Assembly: GCF_003944765.1 (NCBI RefSeq) | Contig: NZ_RWIU01000007.1 | Span: 182,110-246,109, forward strand | DNA length: 64,000 nt | Direction of reading: 5' to 3' | DNA from: Hymenobacter perfusus | Lineage (GTDB): Bacteria > Bacteroidota > Bacteroidia > Cytophagales > Hymenobacteraceae | Shown here: positions 49,454 to 57,708 of the stretch, in pieces | Layout of the letters: the number at the start of each line of letters is the position of its first letter | How positions within the stretch are numbered: the first letter of the stretch is position 1 | The notes under the pieces: model-generated | The model's database searches: none | What the model saw: only the letters and a program-made list of their open reading frames with translations | Told to the model about the DNA's origin: nothing | Translations under genes and position numbers: made by a program

Positions 49454-51910
49454 TTACCGCCGAATTACAGCGCCGGCCTGCTGCTCGAACTGCTGGATGA
49501 GGCGGTTCATCACCGAGTCGATGGCCTGGTCGGTGAGGGTTTGGGCGGGGTCTTGCAGGAAGAAGCTTACGGAATACGACTTCTTGCCCTGGCCCAGGTT
49601 GTCGCCCTCGTACACGTCGAACACGTTCACCTGTTGCAGGAGTTTCTTCTCGGTGCGGCGGGCAATCTGCTGGAGCTGGTCGAAGGTGATGGTTTTATCG
49701 ACTACCAACGACAGGTCGCGGCGCACTTCCGGGAACTTGGGCAGCTCGCGGGCCACCAGCGCGTTCTTGTACTTGCGCATCAGCCAGTCCCAGTCCAGCT
49801 CGGCGTACCACACCGGCTGGCTCACATCAAGGCGTTTAAGCACCTGCGCCGATACGGCTCCGAGCTGGGCCACCGGCTGATTCTGGGCCAGCAGCGTGAG
49901 GCCGCCCGCCAAATACGGATGCTGCACTGGCTGCGACGTGGGCTGCGGGAAGCCCAGCGAAGCCAGCACCTGCTGCACCGCGCCGGCCAACTGGTGGTAC
50001 GTACTCTTGTCCGATTTCTGCTGCCAGGTTTCGGGGGCCGTGTTGCCGGTGAGGTAGATGACGAGCTTGTTGTGCTCTTCGTACTGACCACCGGCCTTCT
50101 GGCGGTAGGTTTTGCCGAACTCGTACAGCTTCAGGTCGCGCTGGCGGCGGTTCACGTTGTGGCGGATTACCTCCAGACCGCTGGGCAGCAGGCTGGGCCG
50201 CATCACGTTCAGCTCGGCGCTGTTGAAGTTGAGCAGGCGCACCAGCGTCTCGTCTGGCTCTCCTTCCTTCTCGAAATAGAGCGAGTTGGTGATGGAGTTG
50301 GTAATGATTTCCGAGAAACCCTGGCCGCTGAGCAGGCGGGCCGTGTTCTGGCGGATGATTTCGGGGTCGGGATTCGGAAACTGAGCCAGGTACGAGGCCG
50401 AATTGTGGGGGCGCAGTGCCACGTGGTTGTAGCCGTAGATGCGCAGGATTTCCTCAATCACATCGGCCTCCCGGGTCACGTCCACCTTGTGCGGCGGCAC
50501 CGACAGAATCCAAGTAGTTGTTGGTTGTTGGTTGTCAGTTGTTAGTTGTTCGTCAGTCAGTTCTTCGCTGATGAGGATATCGAGGTCCGTCAGAATCTGG
50601 CGAATGCGCTCGGGGGCAATGAACTGGCCCACCAGCTTCTCCACGCGGGGCAGGCGCAGGCGCACAGCCGTGTGGCCGATGTGCGCGGGGTACTCGTCCA
50701 CGATGGGCGCGGCCACGGTAGCGCCGGCCACTTCCTGGAGCAGCAGGGCCGCCCGCTTCAGCCCGATAAGCACCATATTAGGGTCAGTGCCCCGCTCGAA
50801 GCGGAAGGAGGCGTCGGTTTTAAGTTGGTGAGTCTGCCCGGTTTTGCGCACCACGGCCGGCGCGAAGTAGGCGCTTTCCAGGAACACGCGGGTGGTGGCT
50901 TCGCTCACGCCCGAAGTTTTGCCCCCAAACACCCCAGCCAAGGCCATCGGCGTACCGTGGGCATCGGCAATAACGAGGTCTTCGGCGCGCAGAGTGCGTT
51001 CGGTGCCGTCGAGGGTGGTGAACTTCTCCCCTTCCGTGGCCCGCTTTACGCGGATCTGGTTACCGGTAATCTGGTCGGCGTCAAAGGCGTGCAGGGGCTG
51101 GCCCAGCTCGTGCAGCACGAAGTTGGTCACGTCCACCACGTTGTTGATGGGCGAAAGGCCAATGCTGCGCAGGCGGCGCTGCAGCCACTCGGGCGAGGGA
51201 CCTACCTGCACATTCTCCAGCAGCAAACCAGCGTAGCGCGGAGCAGCAGCGGCGTCTTCCAGCGTAACCGCAATAGGCGCGGCGGCCGTAACCGGGGCGT
51301 GGAAGCCGCTGATGTCGGGCAGGTGGCAGGGCTGGCGCAGCAAGGCGCGCAGCTCCCGGGCCACGCCGTAGTGCGAGGCGGCGTCGGCGCGGTTCGGGGT
51401 CAGGCCGATTTCCAGCACCGCATCGGAACCCAAGCCGAAGTACTCGGCGGCGGGCGTGCCGTTGGGCTGGTCGGTGGTCAGGACCATAATACCGGCGTGC
51501 GACTGGCCCAGGCCGATTTCGTCCTCGGCGCAAATCATGCCCTCCGACGCCAAGCCCCGGATTTTGGACTTCTTGATTTTAAACGGCTCCCCTTCCGAGG
51601 GGTACAGCATAGCGCCATCGAGGGCCACCACCACGCGCTGGCCGGCGGCCACGTTGGGGGCGCCGCACACAATCTGACGGATGGTGCCGTCGCCCACGTC
51701 CACGGTGGTGACGCTGAGCTTGTCGGCATCGGGGTGCTTTTCGCGGGTGAGTACGGTGCCGAGTACCACGCCGCGTAGGCCGCCGGGCACGCTTTCCAGC
51801 TCCTCAATACCTTCCACTTCCAGCCCGGAGCCGGTGAGCAGCTTGCCAATCTCCTCGGCGGGTTTATCGGTGGGAATGAGCGTGCGGAGCCAGTCGAGGG
51901 ATATTTTCAT
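49454..51910 (-). CDS. pheT: phenylalanine--tRNA ligase subunit beta
   Basis: An 818-residue synthetase subunit. The tRNA-binding domain is at the N-terminus (VLGTVLTREKHPDADKLSVTTVDVG), the B3/4 region follows (editing), then B5 and the catalytic-like core (GFSEIITNSITNSLYFEKEG, LRPSLLPSGLEVIRHN). The anticodon-binding FDX-ACB domain is at the end (FPEVRRDLSLVVDKTITFDQL). An unusual stretch near residues 449-466 (TDEQLTTDNQQPTT) derives from a simple-sequence repeat. A promoter with TTG and TACCTTTG lies at 52005-52032, and the leader holds another inverted repeat. The alpha subunit gene (pheS) is not adjacent. Confidence 0.96.
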   Translation of the reverse strand: MKISLDWLRTLIPTDKPAEEIGKLLTGSGLEVEGIEELESVPGGLRGVVLGTVLTREKHPDADKLSVTTVDVGDGTIRQIVCGAPNVAAGQRVVVALDGAMLYPSEGEPFKIKKSKIRGLASEGMICAEDEIGLGQSHAGIMVLTTDQPNGTPAAEYFGLGSDAVLEIGLTPNRADAASHYGVARELRALLRQPCHLPDISGFHAPVTAAAPIAVTLEDAAAAPRYAGLLLENVQVGPSPEWLQRRLRSIGLSPINNVVDVTNFVLHELGQPLHAFDADQITGNQIRVKRATEGEKFTTLDGTERTLRAEDLVIADAHGTPMALAGVFGGKTSGVSEATTRVFLESAYFAPAVVRKTGQTHQLKTDASFRFERGTDPNMVLIGLKRAALLLQEVAGATVAAPIVDEYPAHIGHTAVRLRLPRVEKLVGQFIAPERIRQILTDLDILISEELTDEQLTTDNQQPTTTWILSVPPHKVDVTREADVIEEILRIYGYNHVALRPHNSASYLAQFPNPDPEIIRQNTARLLSGQGFSEIITNSITNSLYFEKEGEPDETLVRLLNFNSAELNVMRPSLLPSGLEVIRHNVNRRQRDLKLYEFGKTYRQKAGGQYEEHNKLVIYLTGNTAPETWQQKSDKSTYHQLAGAVQQVLASLGFPQPTSQPVQHPYLAGGLTLLAQNQPVAQLGAVSAQVLKRLDVSQPVWYAELDWDWLMRKYKNALVARELPKFPEVRRDLSLVVDKTITFDQLQQIARRTEKKLLQQVNVFDVYEGDNLGQGKKSYSVSFFLQDPAQTLTDQAIDSVMNRLIQQFEQQAGAVIRR
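50514..50566. repeat. in-frame simple-sequence tract in pheT, TTGTCAGTTG family
   Basis: A tract of GTTGTTGGTTGTTGGTTGTC and related units within the pheT frame. It encodes roughly TDEQLTTDNQQPTTT, which looks inserted between ordinary PheT sequence on both sides. The same simple sequence occurs between genes at 29157 and 51913. Confidence 0.7.
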
Positions 51911-51912
51911 CA

Positions 51913-52004
51913 GTTAGGAGTTGCGGGTTGTCAGTTGTCAGCTGCGGGTTGTCCGTTGCCAGTGCAATCCTGATAACTAACAACGAGCTACTGGCAACTG
52001 ATGA
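51913..52004. repeat. TTGTCAGTTG-type repeat in the pheT leader
   Basis: Short repeats of TTGTCAGTTGTCAG and the complementary ACTGGCAACTGATGAC lie between the pheT ATG and its promoter, so they form part of the untranslated leader. The arms are imperfect. Confidence 0.5.
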
Positions 52005-52032
52005 CAAAGGTACGGATTCGGGCGGGCGGCAA
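52005..52032 (-). promoter_or_regulatory. pheT promoter
   Basis: On the minus strand TTG (52032-52030) is followed after 17 bp by TACCTTTG (52012-52005), matching the Bacteroidota sigma-A consensus. The pheT ATG is about 95 bp downstream. Confidence 0.65.
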
Positions 52033-52078
52033 AAACCAGGCGGAAACCGCCTGGTTTTTGGCTTACGTTTCGTCGGCG

Positions 52079-52153
52079 CTGTCATTCCGAGCGGAGCGAG
52101 AAATCAGGTACCGGTTGGTCAACCCAGATTCCTCGCTCCGCTCGGAATGATAG
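52079..52153. repeat. inverted repeat, GTCATTCC family
   Basis: Arms at 52079-52100 and 52132-52153 (CTGTCATTCCGAGCGGAGCG...) pair with one mismatch. Same family as 30908-30990 and 13526-13736. Lies between DUF1684 (ending 52171) and the pheT promoter. Confidence 0.8.
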
Positions 52154-52170
52154 CCTTTGGCCGAAAGCCC

Positions 52171-52785
52171 TTATTTGTAGGCTTTCTCGCCGGCCTTGAT
52201 TTCCACGGTCAGGCGGTTATCGGCGGGGGGCACGGGGCAGGCGAAGCCATCGGCGTAGGCGCAGTAGGGGTTGTAGGCTTCGTTGAAGTCGAGCACTACT
52301 TCGGTGTCATCGGCGGCGGGCAGGGGGGCGTCAAGGTAACGGCCGCCGCCGTACGTGGCGAAGCCGTTGGTGCGGTCGGTGAAGGGCACGAACAGGGTGG
52401 TATCCTTGCCGTCGGCCTTCAGAAACAGGGTGAGCTTATACTCCTGCTTGTTCAGGATAAAGCTGGCCCGGCCCCAGCGCAGGTACTTGTCGGCCTTGCC
52501 ATCGGTGAGGGGCATTTCCACCGTATCGCGCTGGGCCAGCTGCTCCAGCTGGGCCTCGAAGCGGTAACCGGTATCCGGAGCGTAGTATTTCAGGCTGTCG
52601 AAGGTCTGGCGCTGCTCAGAGCTCAACGGCGAATCCTCAGCCCGGCGGAAGCCCGTATTTTTGGCTTCCCGGGCTTTGCGCAGCCGGGCGGCGTACTGGC
52701 CGTCGTTGAACAGGATATCCTGGGCGAAGTAGCCGAACACCAGCAGCAGACCGAGGGCAATGAACAGTTTGGGATTTAAGCGCAT
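52171..52785 (-). CDS. DUF1684 domain-containing protein
   Basis: A 204-residue protein. An N-terminal hydrophobic segment (KLFIALGLLLVFGYFAQ) is followed by the DUF1684 domain. Its most conserved part is GRYLDAPLPAADDTEVVLDFNEAYNPYCAYADGFACPVPPADNRL, with two cysteines. The segment GFRRAEDSPLSSEQRQTFDSLKYYAPD precedes it, as in homologues. Function unknown; probably envelope-attached. A TACTTTTG -7 box lies 4 bp before the ATG, so the mRNA may be leaderless. Confidence 0.88.
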   Translation of the reverse strand: MRLNPKLFIALGLLLVFGYFAQDILFNDGQYAARLRKAREAKNTGFRRAEDSPLSSEQRQTFDSLKYYAPDTGYRFEAQLEQLAQRDTVEMPLTDGKADKYLRWGRASFILNKQEYKLTLFLKADGKDTTLFVPFTDRTNGFATYGGGRYLDAPLPAADDTEVVLDFNEAYNPYCAYADGFACPVPPADNRLTVEIKAGEKAYK

Positions 52786-52789
52786 GGCG

Positions 52790-52797
52790 CAAAAGTA
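52790..52797 (-). promoter_or_regulatory. candidate -7 box directly before the DUF1684 start
   Basis: TACTTTTG on the minus strand ends 4 bp before the ATG at 52785. Transcription would start at or near the initiation codon. No ideal -33 TTG is seen. Confidence 0.4.
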
Positions 52798-52826
52798 ATG
52801 CGCAGCTTCTGCTTCGTACGACGATA

Positions 52827-53588
52827 CTACAGCATGCCCTCATCGGCAAAGCTGTAATAGCCGTTGTCGGTGTAGATGAGGTGGTCCAGAATGGGTAAAT
52901 CTAGGAACTGGCCGGCATCTTTGAGCTTGCGGGTCAGGGCAATATCGGCGGCCGAGGGGTTCTTGTTGCCGCTGGGATGATTATGCACCAGAATCACGCT
53001 GCTGGCCAGCTGCTCCAATGCTTCCTTAAAGATGAGTTTGGGGTCGGCGACGGTGCCGGCCACCCCGCCCCGGCTGATGCTCACGGTGCGCATCACCACG
53101 TTGGCCCGGTTCAGCAACACCACCCAGAACTCCTCGTGGGGCAAATCCTGGAGGTGGGGCCGCACCACGCGGTAAATGTCGCGGGAGCAGGTGATGGTGG
53201 CGCGGGCGGGCGCATCGGCCTCCTTGCGGCGGCGGCCCAGCTCCAGGGCCGCCATAATGGTAATGGCTTTGGCCTCCCCGATGCCCTTTTGGCGCATCAG
53301 CTCTTTCAGGGAGAAGCGGGCCAGGGCGTTGAGGTCGTTCTGGGCGGCGTTGAGCACAAGCTTGGCCACATCCACGGCCGAAAGCTTCGTGGTGCCCGAG
53401 CCCAGTAGAATGGCCAGCAGCTCGGCATCCGATAAGGCGGCGCGGCCTTTTTGCATCAGTTTTTCGCGGGGTCGGTCTTCCTCGGCCCAGCTCTTGATGC
53501 CGAAAGCAGGCGGGGTTGCGTATGGGACACTGGTCGTTTCGGAGGGCGGTAATGGCACATTTTCCGTCAGATTGTCAAACTCTTGCAT
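52827..53588 (-). CDS. radC: RadC family protein (JAB domain)
   Basis: A 253-residue protein. A UPF0758/RadC N-terminal region is seen (IKSWAEEDRPREKLMQKGRAALSDAELLAILLGSGT), with the helix-hairpin-helix segment ALARFSLKELMRQKGIGEAKAITIMAALELG. The C-terminal JAB/MPN domain has VVLLNRANVVMRTVSISRGG and the metal motif VILVHNHPSGNKNPSAADIALT. RadC was once thought to act in DNA repair; its real role is unclear. Full length; start MQEFDNLTENVP at 53588. Confidence 0.92.
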   Translation of the reverse strand: MQEFDNLTENVPLPPSETTSVPYATPPAFGIKSWAEEDRPREKLMQKGRAALSDAELLAILLGSGTTKLSAVDVAKLVLNAAQNDLNALARFSLKELMRQKGIGEAKAITIMAALELGRRRKEADAPARATITCSRDIYRVVRPHLQDLPHEEFWVVLLNRANVVMRTVSISRGGVAGTVADPKLIFKEALEQLASSVILVHNHPSGNKNPSAADIALTRKLKDAGQFLDLPILDHLIYTDNGYYSFADEGML

Positions 53589-53691
53589 AAGGCATCGTTG
53601 TTGTTAGCTCCGGAATGTAAAGCAAAAACCCCGCAACCCCGTCTTTCTCCGTAGCAACCGGCCCCGAACTACTTTACGGCCTGCCGGTTTG

Positions 53692-53699
53692 TACCTTTT
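53692..53699 (+). promoter_or_regulatory. near-consensus -7 box abutting the metallophosphoesterase start
   Basis: TACCTTTT ends 2 bp before the ATG at 53702, a spacing that would give an almost leaderless transcript. It deviates from the consensus by one base. Confidence 0.3.
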
Positions 53700-53701
53700 C
53701 T

Positions 53702-54949
53702 ATGCGCAATCCGTCGTTTCTCGTGTTCTTTTTTGCCCTGGTTGCCGCCGCCGAGTGGTATGGCTATCAGGCGTTTCGTACTGCTTTTGCTTCCTCCGAG
53801 CCCGGGAGCCGCCGCTTGGTGGCGGGGCTATACTGGGGCGTGTCGGTGTTGGTTTGGGTCTTGGGCATCTGGGCCATGCGCAACCGCCAGGAGCATCCGT
53901 CCTTTAAATCCTACCTGGGTGGGGTTCTGCTGGCCGTGCTGGCCGCCAAAATCGTTATTCTGATTCCGCTTCTGCTGGAAGACCTCACCCGGCTGGCCCG
54001 CTGGGCTTTCCAGAGCGGCACCCGAACTGCCGGCACGCCCAGCGGCGCGGGTATTTCGCGCAGTGAGTTCCTGAGCAAGGCGGCCCTGGTGCTGGGGGCC
54101 ATTCCGTTCGTGTCGCTGCTGTGGGGCATGGCCAAGGGCGGCACCGACTACACGGTGCGCCGTGTGACGCTGCGCTTCCCCAACCTGCCGGCCTCCTTCG
54201 ACGGGTTCAAGCTGCTCCAGATTTCCGATTTGCACACGGGTTCCTTCCACTCCAAGGAGCCGTTGCAGCGGGCCGTGCAGCTCATCAACGAGCAGCAAGC
54301 CGACCAGATTTTCATGACCGGCGACCTGGTGAATAACTACGCCACCGAAGTGGAGGAGCACATTGACACACTGGCCGGCATCCAGTCGAAGCTGCCCATC
54401 TACTCCATCCTAGGCAACCACGACTACGGCGACTACGTGCCGGAATTTAAAGAAGACCGTTCTTTGTGGAACGCCAACTTGGCCCGCCTGAAGCAGAACC
54501 ACGCCAAAATTGGCTGGGAACTGCTGCTGGATGAGGCCCGCACCGTGGAGCGCAACGGCGAGAAGATTGTCATTCTGGGCGTACAGAACTGGGGGGCGCG
54601 CATGGGCTTCCCCAAGTACGGCCAGCTGGCCAAAGCCCACGCCGCCGCCGATGCCAACGCCCCGTTCAAAATCCTGCTCAGCCACGACCCCTCCCACTGG
54701 GAAGGCGAGGTGCAGCAGTACGAGGACATCGACCTGATGCTGGCGGGCCACACCCATGGTATGCAGTTCGGCGTGAACCTGTCGTGGCTGAAGTGGAGCC
54801 CAGTGCAGTACGCCTATAAGCAGTGGGCCGGGTTGTACCAGCGCGGCAAGCAGTATCTGTACGTAAATGCCGGCCTGGGCTTTATCGGCTACCACGGCCG
54901 GGTGGGCTTCCTGCCCGAAATAACGGTGTTTGAGTTGCGTCGGGGCTAA
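53702..54949 (+). CDS. membrane-anchored metallophosphoesterase
   Basis: A 415-residue protein. Three to four hydrophobic segments occupy about residues 1-110 (SFLVFFFALVAAAEWYGY, GLYWGVSVLVWVLGIWAM, VLLAVLAAKIVILIPLLLE), and a Tat-like SKAALVLGAIPFVSLLWG follows near residue 130. The calcineurin-like phosphoesterase domain has its motifs in order: ISDLHTGSF, MTGDLVNNYATE, LGNHDYGDY, ILLSHDPSHW and LAGHTHGMQFG. It matches YaeI-type enzymes acting at the membrane on phospholipids or nucleotides such as UDP-diacylglucosamine. The true substrate is unknown. Confidence 0.92.
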   Translation: MRNPSFLVFFFALVAAAEWYGYQAFRTAFASSEPGSRRLVAGLYWGVSVLVWVLGIWAMRNRQEHPSFKSYLGGVLLAVLAAKIVILIPLLLEDLTRLARWAFQSGTRTAGTPSGAGISRSEFLSKAALVLGAIPFVSLLWGMAKGGTDYTVRRVTLRFPNLPASFDGFKLLQISDLHTGSFHSKEPLQRAVQLINEQQADQIFMTGDLVNNYATEVEEHIDTLAGIQSKLPIYSILGNHDYGDYVPEFKEDRSLWNANLARLKQNHAKIGWELLLDEARTVERNGEKIVILGVQNWGARMGFPKYGQLAKAHAAADANAPFKILLSHDPSHWEGEVQQYEDIDLMLAGHTHGMQFGVNLSWLKWSPVQYAYKQWAGLYQRGKQYLYVNAGLGFIGYHGRVGFLPEITVFELRRG

Positions 54950-54975
54950 GTGGCAGCCATTTCCAATGTACCAGC

Positions 54976-55006
54976 AAGCCGCTCCAAACCGTTGGAGCGG
55001 CTTTTT
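54976..55006 (+). terminator. rho-independent terminator
   Basis: AAGCCGCTCCAA pairs with TTGGAGCGGCTT around a 4-nt loop, followed by a T run. It ends the metallophosphoesterase gene. Confidence 0.85.
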
Positions 55007-55111
55007 GTTCGCGGACCGGTAACCGCCGCTGCTTCAGCACCGTATAGCGCCCATTGGTTTTTCCCACCCCCTCTTCTCTCCCTCTATTTTCTCTCAACTT
55101 CTCTCAACGCC

Positions 55112-55747
55112 ATGAAAAAGACCTTGTTAATCCTTTCGGCTGCGGCTGCGTTTATGACGGCCTCGTGTTCGGAGAACAAAACCGCCGAAACCACTACGAT
55201 GGCCGACGGCACGACCACGACGACCACCACTACCACGCAAACGGCCTATACGCCCGAAGCTATTGAGCGCCGCGCCGACCGCATGGCGGCCGATATGGCC
55301 GCCAAAATGAAGTTTGACGACGCTACCCGCACCAAAATCCGGACGGTATACGTGACGCGCGGCCAGCGCATTGCTGAGCTGCAGAACAAGTACGCTACCG
55401 ACACGATGGGCATGGCCGCCGCCATGAAAGGCGTGTACACCGACACCGACACGGAGATGAAAACCATCTTCACCGACCCTACGCAGTACTCGGCCTACGA
55501 GTCGAGCCGCATGGACTACATGGATGACCGCTACATGGAGGATGACTCGAACATGGCCACGTCTGACATGAGCAGCACCGATGCTTCCGCTTCCGCCGCC
55601 GACATGGGTGATGGTTCGAAGGTGAAGGTAAAAGCCGATGGCGACGTGAAAATCAAAGACGCTGAGGGTAATAAAATGAAGATGGACGGTGACGATGGCA
55701 CCGTGAAAATGAAGCCCGAAGAAGGCGACAAATCCGTTATTAAGTAG
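55112..55747 (+). CDS. acidic lipoprotein with Thr-rich linker
   Basis: A 211-residue lipoprotein. MKKTLLILSAAAAFMTASCS carries a lipobox. Next is a low-complexity threonine run (TTTTTTTTTQT), then a helical domain (YTPEAIERRADRMAADMAAKMKFDDATRTKIRTVYVTRGQRIAELQ). That region resembles periplasmic Spy/CpxP-like or DUF4168-like folds in its Met/Ala helices. A charged tail with repeated D/K (DGSKVKVKADGDVKIKDAEG, KMKMDGDDGTVKMK) closes it. Function unknown; the acidic tail may bind cations. A strong terminator follows. Confidence 0.65.
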   Translation: MKKTLLILSAAAAFMTASCSENKTAETTTMADGTTTTTTTTTQTAYTPEAIERRADRMAADMAAKMKFDDATRTKIRTVYVTRGQRIAELQNKYATDTMGMAAAMKGVYTDTDTEMKTIFTDPTQYSAYESSRMDYMDDRYMEDDSNMATSDMSSTDASASAADMGDGSKVKVKADGDVKIKDAEGNKMKMDGDDGTVKMKPEEGDKSVIK

Positions 55748-55796
55748 GTAGCCGCGCTGGCTGAATTTGGTTCGGCCGCGAATTTGCTTACTGCTC

Positions 55797-55833
55797 AAGA
55801 GCCCGCACCTGCAACGGTGCGGGCTCTTTTTGT
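55797..55833 (+). terminator. rho-independent terminator
   Basis: AAGAGCCCGCACC pairs with GGTGCGGGCTCTT over a 6-nt loop, then a T run. Confidence 0.85.
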
Positions 55834-55923
55834 CTCCTTCCGCCGTGGCTGCGTCGATAATGCCGGGGGCCTGATCGGTTTTAATTGGCTTTCTCCGGCC
55901 GTGGTGCGTTAGTTTGCTGTCTG

Positions 55924-56604
55924 ATGATGCGTTTTCGTTTGCCTATTGATTTGTTACGAGCCGGGTGGCTGCTAGTGTTGCTGCTGCTGGCCGGAGCCGC
56001 CACGGCCCAAATGCGGGTGACCGGCAGCGTGTCGGATGCCAGTAACCGCCGGCCCATTCCGGGCGCTTCCGTGATTGTGCAACGCACCCGGCTGGGCACT
56101 ACTGCCACCGCCGAGGGCGACTTCAGCATTACGGCCAACAACACCGATACCCTCATTTTCCGGGCCGTGGGCTTCAAGGCGCAACGGCTGCCCTTGGGCG
56201 GCACCGGCCTGTCCCAGCTCATTGTGCAGATCAAGCTGGTGCAGGACACCGTGCAGCTGGGCGAGGTGCGCATCACGGAAGGCCGCCCCGACCGGGCCGT
56301 TATCAACCGGGCCCTGCGCAACATCAAGCGGCCCAGCACCGCCCCTACCAGCGCCGTGAAGCGTCCGCCCGCCCCCAAACCCCTGTTCCCCGTCGATTCG
56401 GCCGCACCCAAGGCCCCGGTGCCCACGCTGGCCAGCCCCGTGAGCCTGCTGTATGAGCAATTCTCCCGCGAGGGCAAGCAGCGCCGCAAAATGGAGGAAA
56501 TCAACAAGGAAGACGCCGCCGCCAAAGCCGCCGAGCTGGACCGCCAGAACCGCCGCCGCTACAACAAAAACTTCAAGGACAACCGCGGCTACGAGGTGGA
56601 ATAG
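55924..56604 (+). CDS. carboxypeptidase-regulatory-like domain protein
   Basis: A 226-residue protein. A signal peptide (MMRFRLPIDLLRAGWLLVLLLLAGAATAQ) precedes a CarboxypepD_reg-like domain: MRVTGSVSDASNRRPIPGASVIVQRTRLGTTATAEGDFSITAN, then TLIFRAVGFKAQRLPLGG and VQDTVQLGEVRITEG. The rest is a Pro/Lys/Ala-rich segment and a charged tail (RQNRRRYNKNFKDNRGYEVE). Such domains usually precede TonB-dependent receptors; here it is free-standing, possibly part of a surface complex. It is followed 109 bp later by uvsE, across a GTGA-rich inverted repeat. Confidence 0.8.
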   Translation: MMRFRLPIDLLRAGWLLVLLLLAGAATAQMRVTGSVSDASNRRPIPGASVIVQRTRLGTTATAEGDFSITANNTDTLIFRAVGFKAQRLPLGGTGLSQLIVQIKLVQDTVQLGEVRITEGRPDRAVINRALRNIKRPSTAPTSAVKRPPAPKPLFPVDSAAPKAPVPTLASPVSLLYEQFSREGKQRRKMEEINKEDAAAKAAELDRQNRRRYNKNFKDNRGYEVE

Positions 56605-56701
56605 CGGTGAGTTGGTGATTTAGTGAGTCGGTGAGTTTGCTGTTCGATTTGCGCTGCCGGTACCTGCAAACTCACCGACTCACCAATTCACTAAATCACC
56701 G
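56605..56701. repeat. inverted repeat, GTGA-rich family (copy 3)
   Basis: Arms at 56605-56640 and 56666-56701 (CGGTGAGTTGGTGATTTAGT... and complement) lie just after the stop at 56604. The loop contains TTGCGCTGCC. Same family as 27880 and 30196. Confidence 0.85.
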
Positions 56702-56712
56702 TATACCGGGGT

Positions 56713-57627
56713 ATGAAGATTGGATACCCCTGCGTTAACGAGTCGCTGGACTGCACGACTACCAGCACATTTCGGCTGGCTTCTTACGCTGATGAGCGGG
56801 TAGAAACGGCCGTGGGCAATAACCTGCGCTGCCTGCTGCGCATTCTGGCCTGGAACGTGGAGCGGCAGCTGCTATTTTTCCGCATTGGCTCGGGCGTGGT
56901 ACCATTCGGCTCCCACCCCATCAATACCTTTCCCTGGCAGACGCGCTTTGCGGCCGAGTTCCGGCAGATAGGCGACTTCGTGAAAGCCCACGACATGCGC
57001 ATCTCCTTCCACCCCGACCAGTTTGTGGTGCTGAACTCGCCCGATGCGGGTATTGTGGAGCGCAGCGTGCAGGAACTGGTGTACCAGGGCTCGATGCTGG
57101 ATTTGATGGGCCTCGATAGCACCCACAAGCTGCAGATTCATGTGGGCGGCTTATATGGTGACCGGGAGCTGGCCATCAGCCGCTTTATTGCCACCTACGA
57201 GCGGCTGCCCGAGGCCGTGCGGGCCCGCCTCGTCATTGAAAACGACGACCGGCTGTTCAGCCTTCAGGACTGCCTGCGCGTGCATGATGCGGTAGGCATT
57301 CCCATCCTGTTCGACAACTTCCACCACGAATGCCTGAACCACGGCGAGCCGATGGCCGAAGCCCTGCGCCTGGCCGCCGCCACCTGGCACCCCACCCGCG
57401 ACGGCGTGATGATGATGGACTACAGCTCCCAGGCCCACGGCGAGCGGAAAGGCAAGCACACCAGCAGCATGGAAGAAGACCTGTTCCGGGCGTTTTTACA
57501 CGAATTGGGCGACCTGGACGTGGATATCATGTTGGAAATAAAAGACAAGGAAGCCAGCGCCGGCCGGGCCTGCGGCATCCTGCGCGACGTGGGCCGGCTG
57601 GCTGCCGCGTTGCCCGCAGCGCAGTAG
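56713..57627 (+). CDS. uvsE: UV DNA damage endonuclease UvsE
   Basis: A 304-residue TIM-barrel nuclease that nicks DNA 5' of pyrimidine dimers for excision repair. Landmarks: MKIGYPCVNESLDC at the start, FRIGSGVVPFGSHPIN, RISFHPDQFVVLNSPD (metal-binding His), LQIHVGGLYGDR, LVIENDDRLFSL, PILFDNFHHECLN and MLEIKDKEASAGRA. Full family length. This may relate to radiation or UV tolerance, common in pigmented Bacteroidota. The GTGA-rich repeat ends 12 bp before the ATG. Confidence 0.95.
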   Translation: MKIGYPCVNESLDCTTTSTFRLASYADERVETAVGNNLRCLLRILAWNVERQLLFFRIGSGVVPFGSHPINTFPWQTRFAAEFRQIGDFVKAHDMRISFHPDQFVVLNSPDAGIVERSVQELVYQGSMLDLMGLDSTHKLQIHVGGLYGDRELAISRFIATYERLPEAVRARLVIENDDRLFSLQDCLRVHDAVGIPILFDNFHHECLNHGEPMAEALRLAAATWHPTRDGVMMMDYSSQAHGERKGKHTSSMEEDLFRAFLHELGDLDVDIMLEIKDKEASAGRACGILRDVGRLAAALPAAQ

Positions 57628-57708
57628 CGTTCAACTTCTGCCGCTTCCCTGCCGTACAGCCTTTCAAGAAGCCACACGGGCTATTTTCACTTCACTCCTC
57701 CCCTTCCG

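Noticed and set aside
50546..51778. A 410-codon frame opposite pheT
   Set aside because: pheT is unambiguous on the minus strand.
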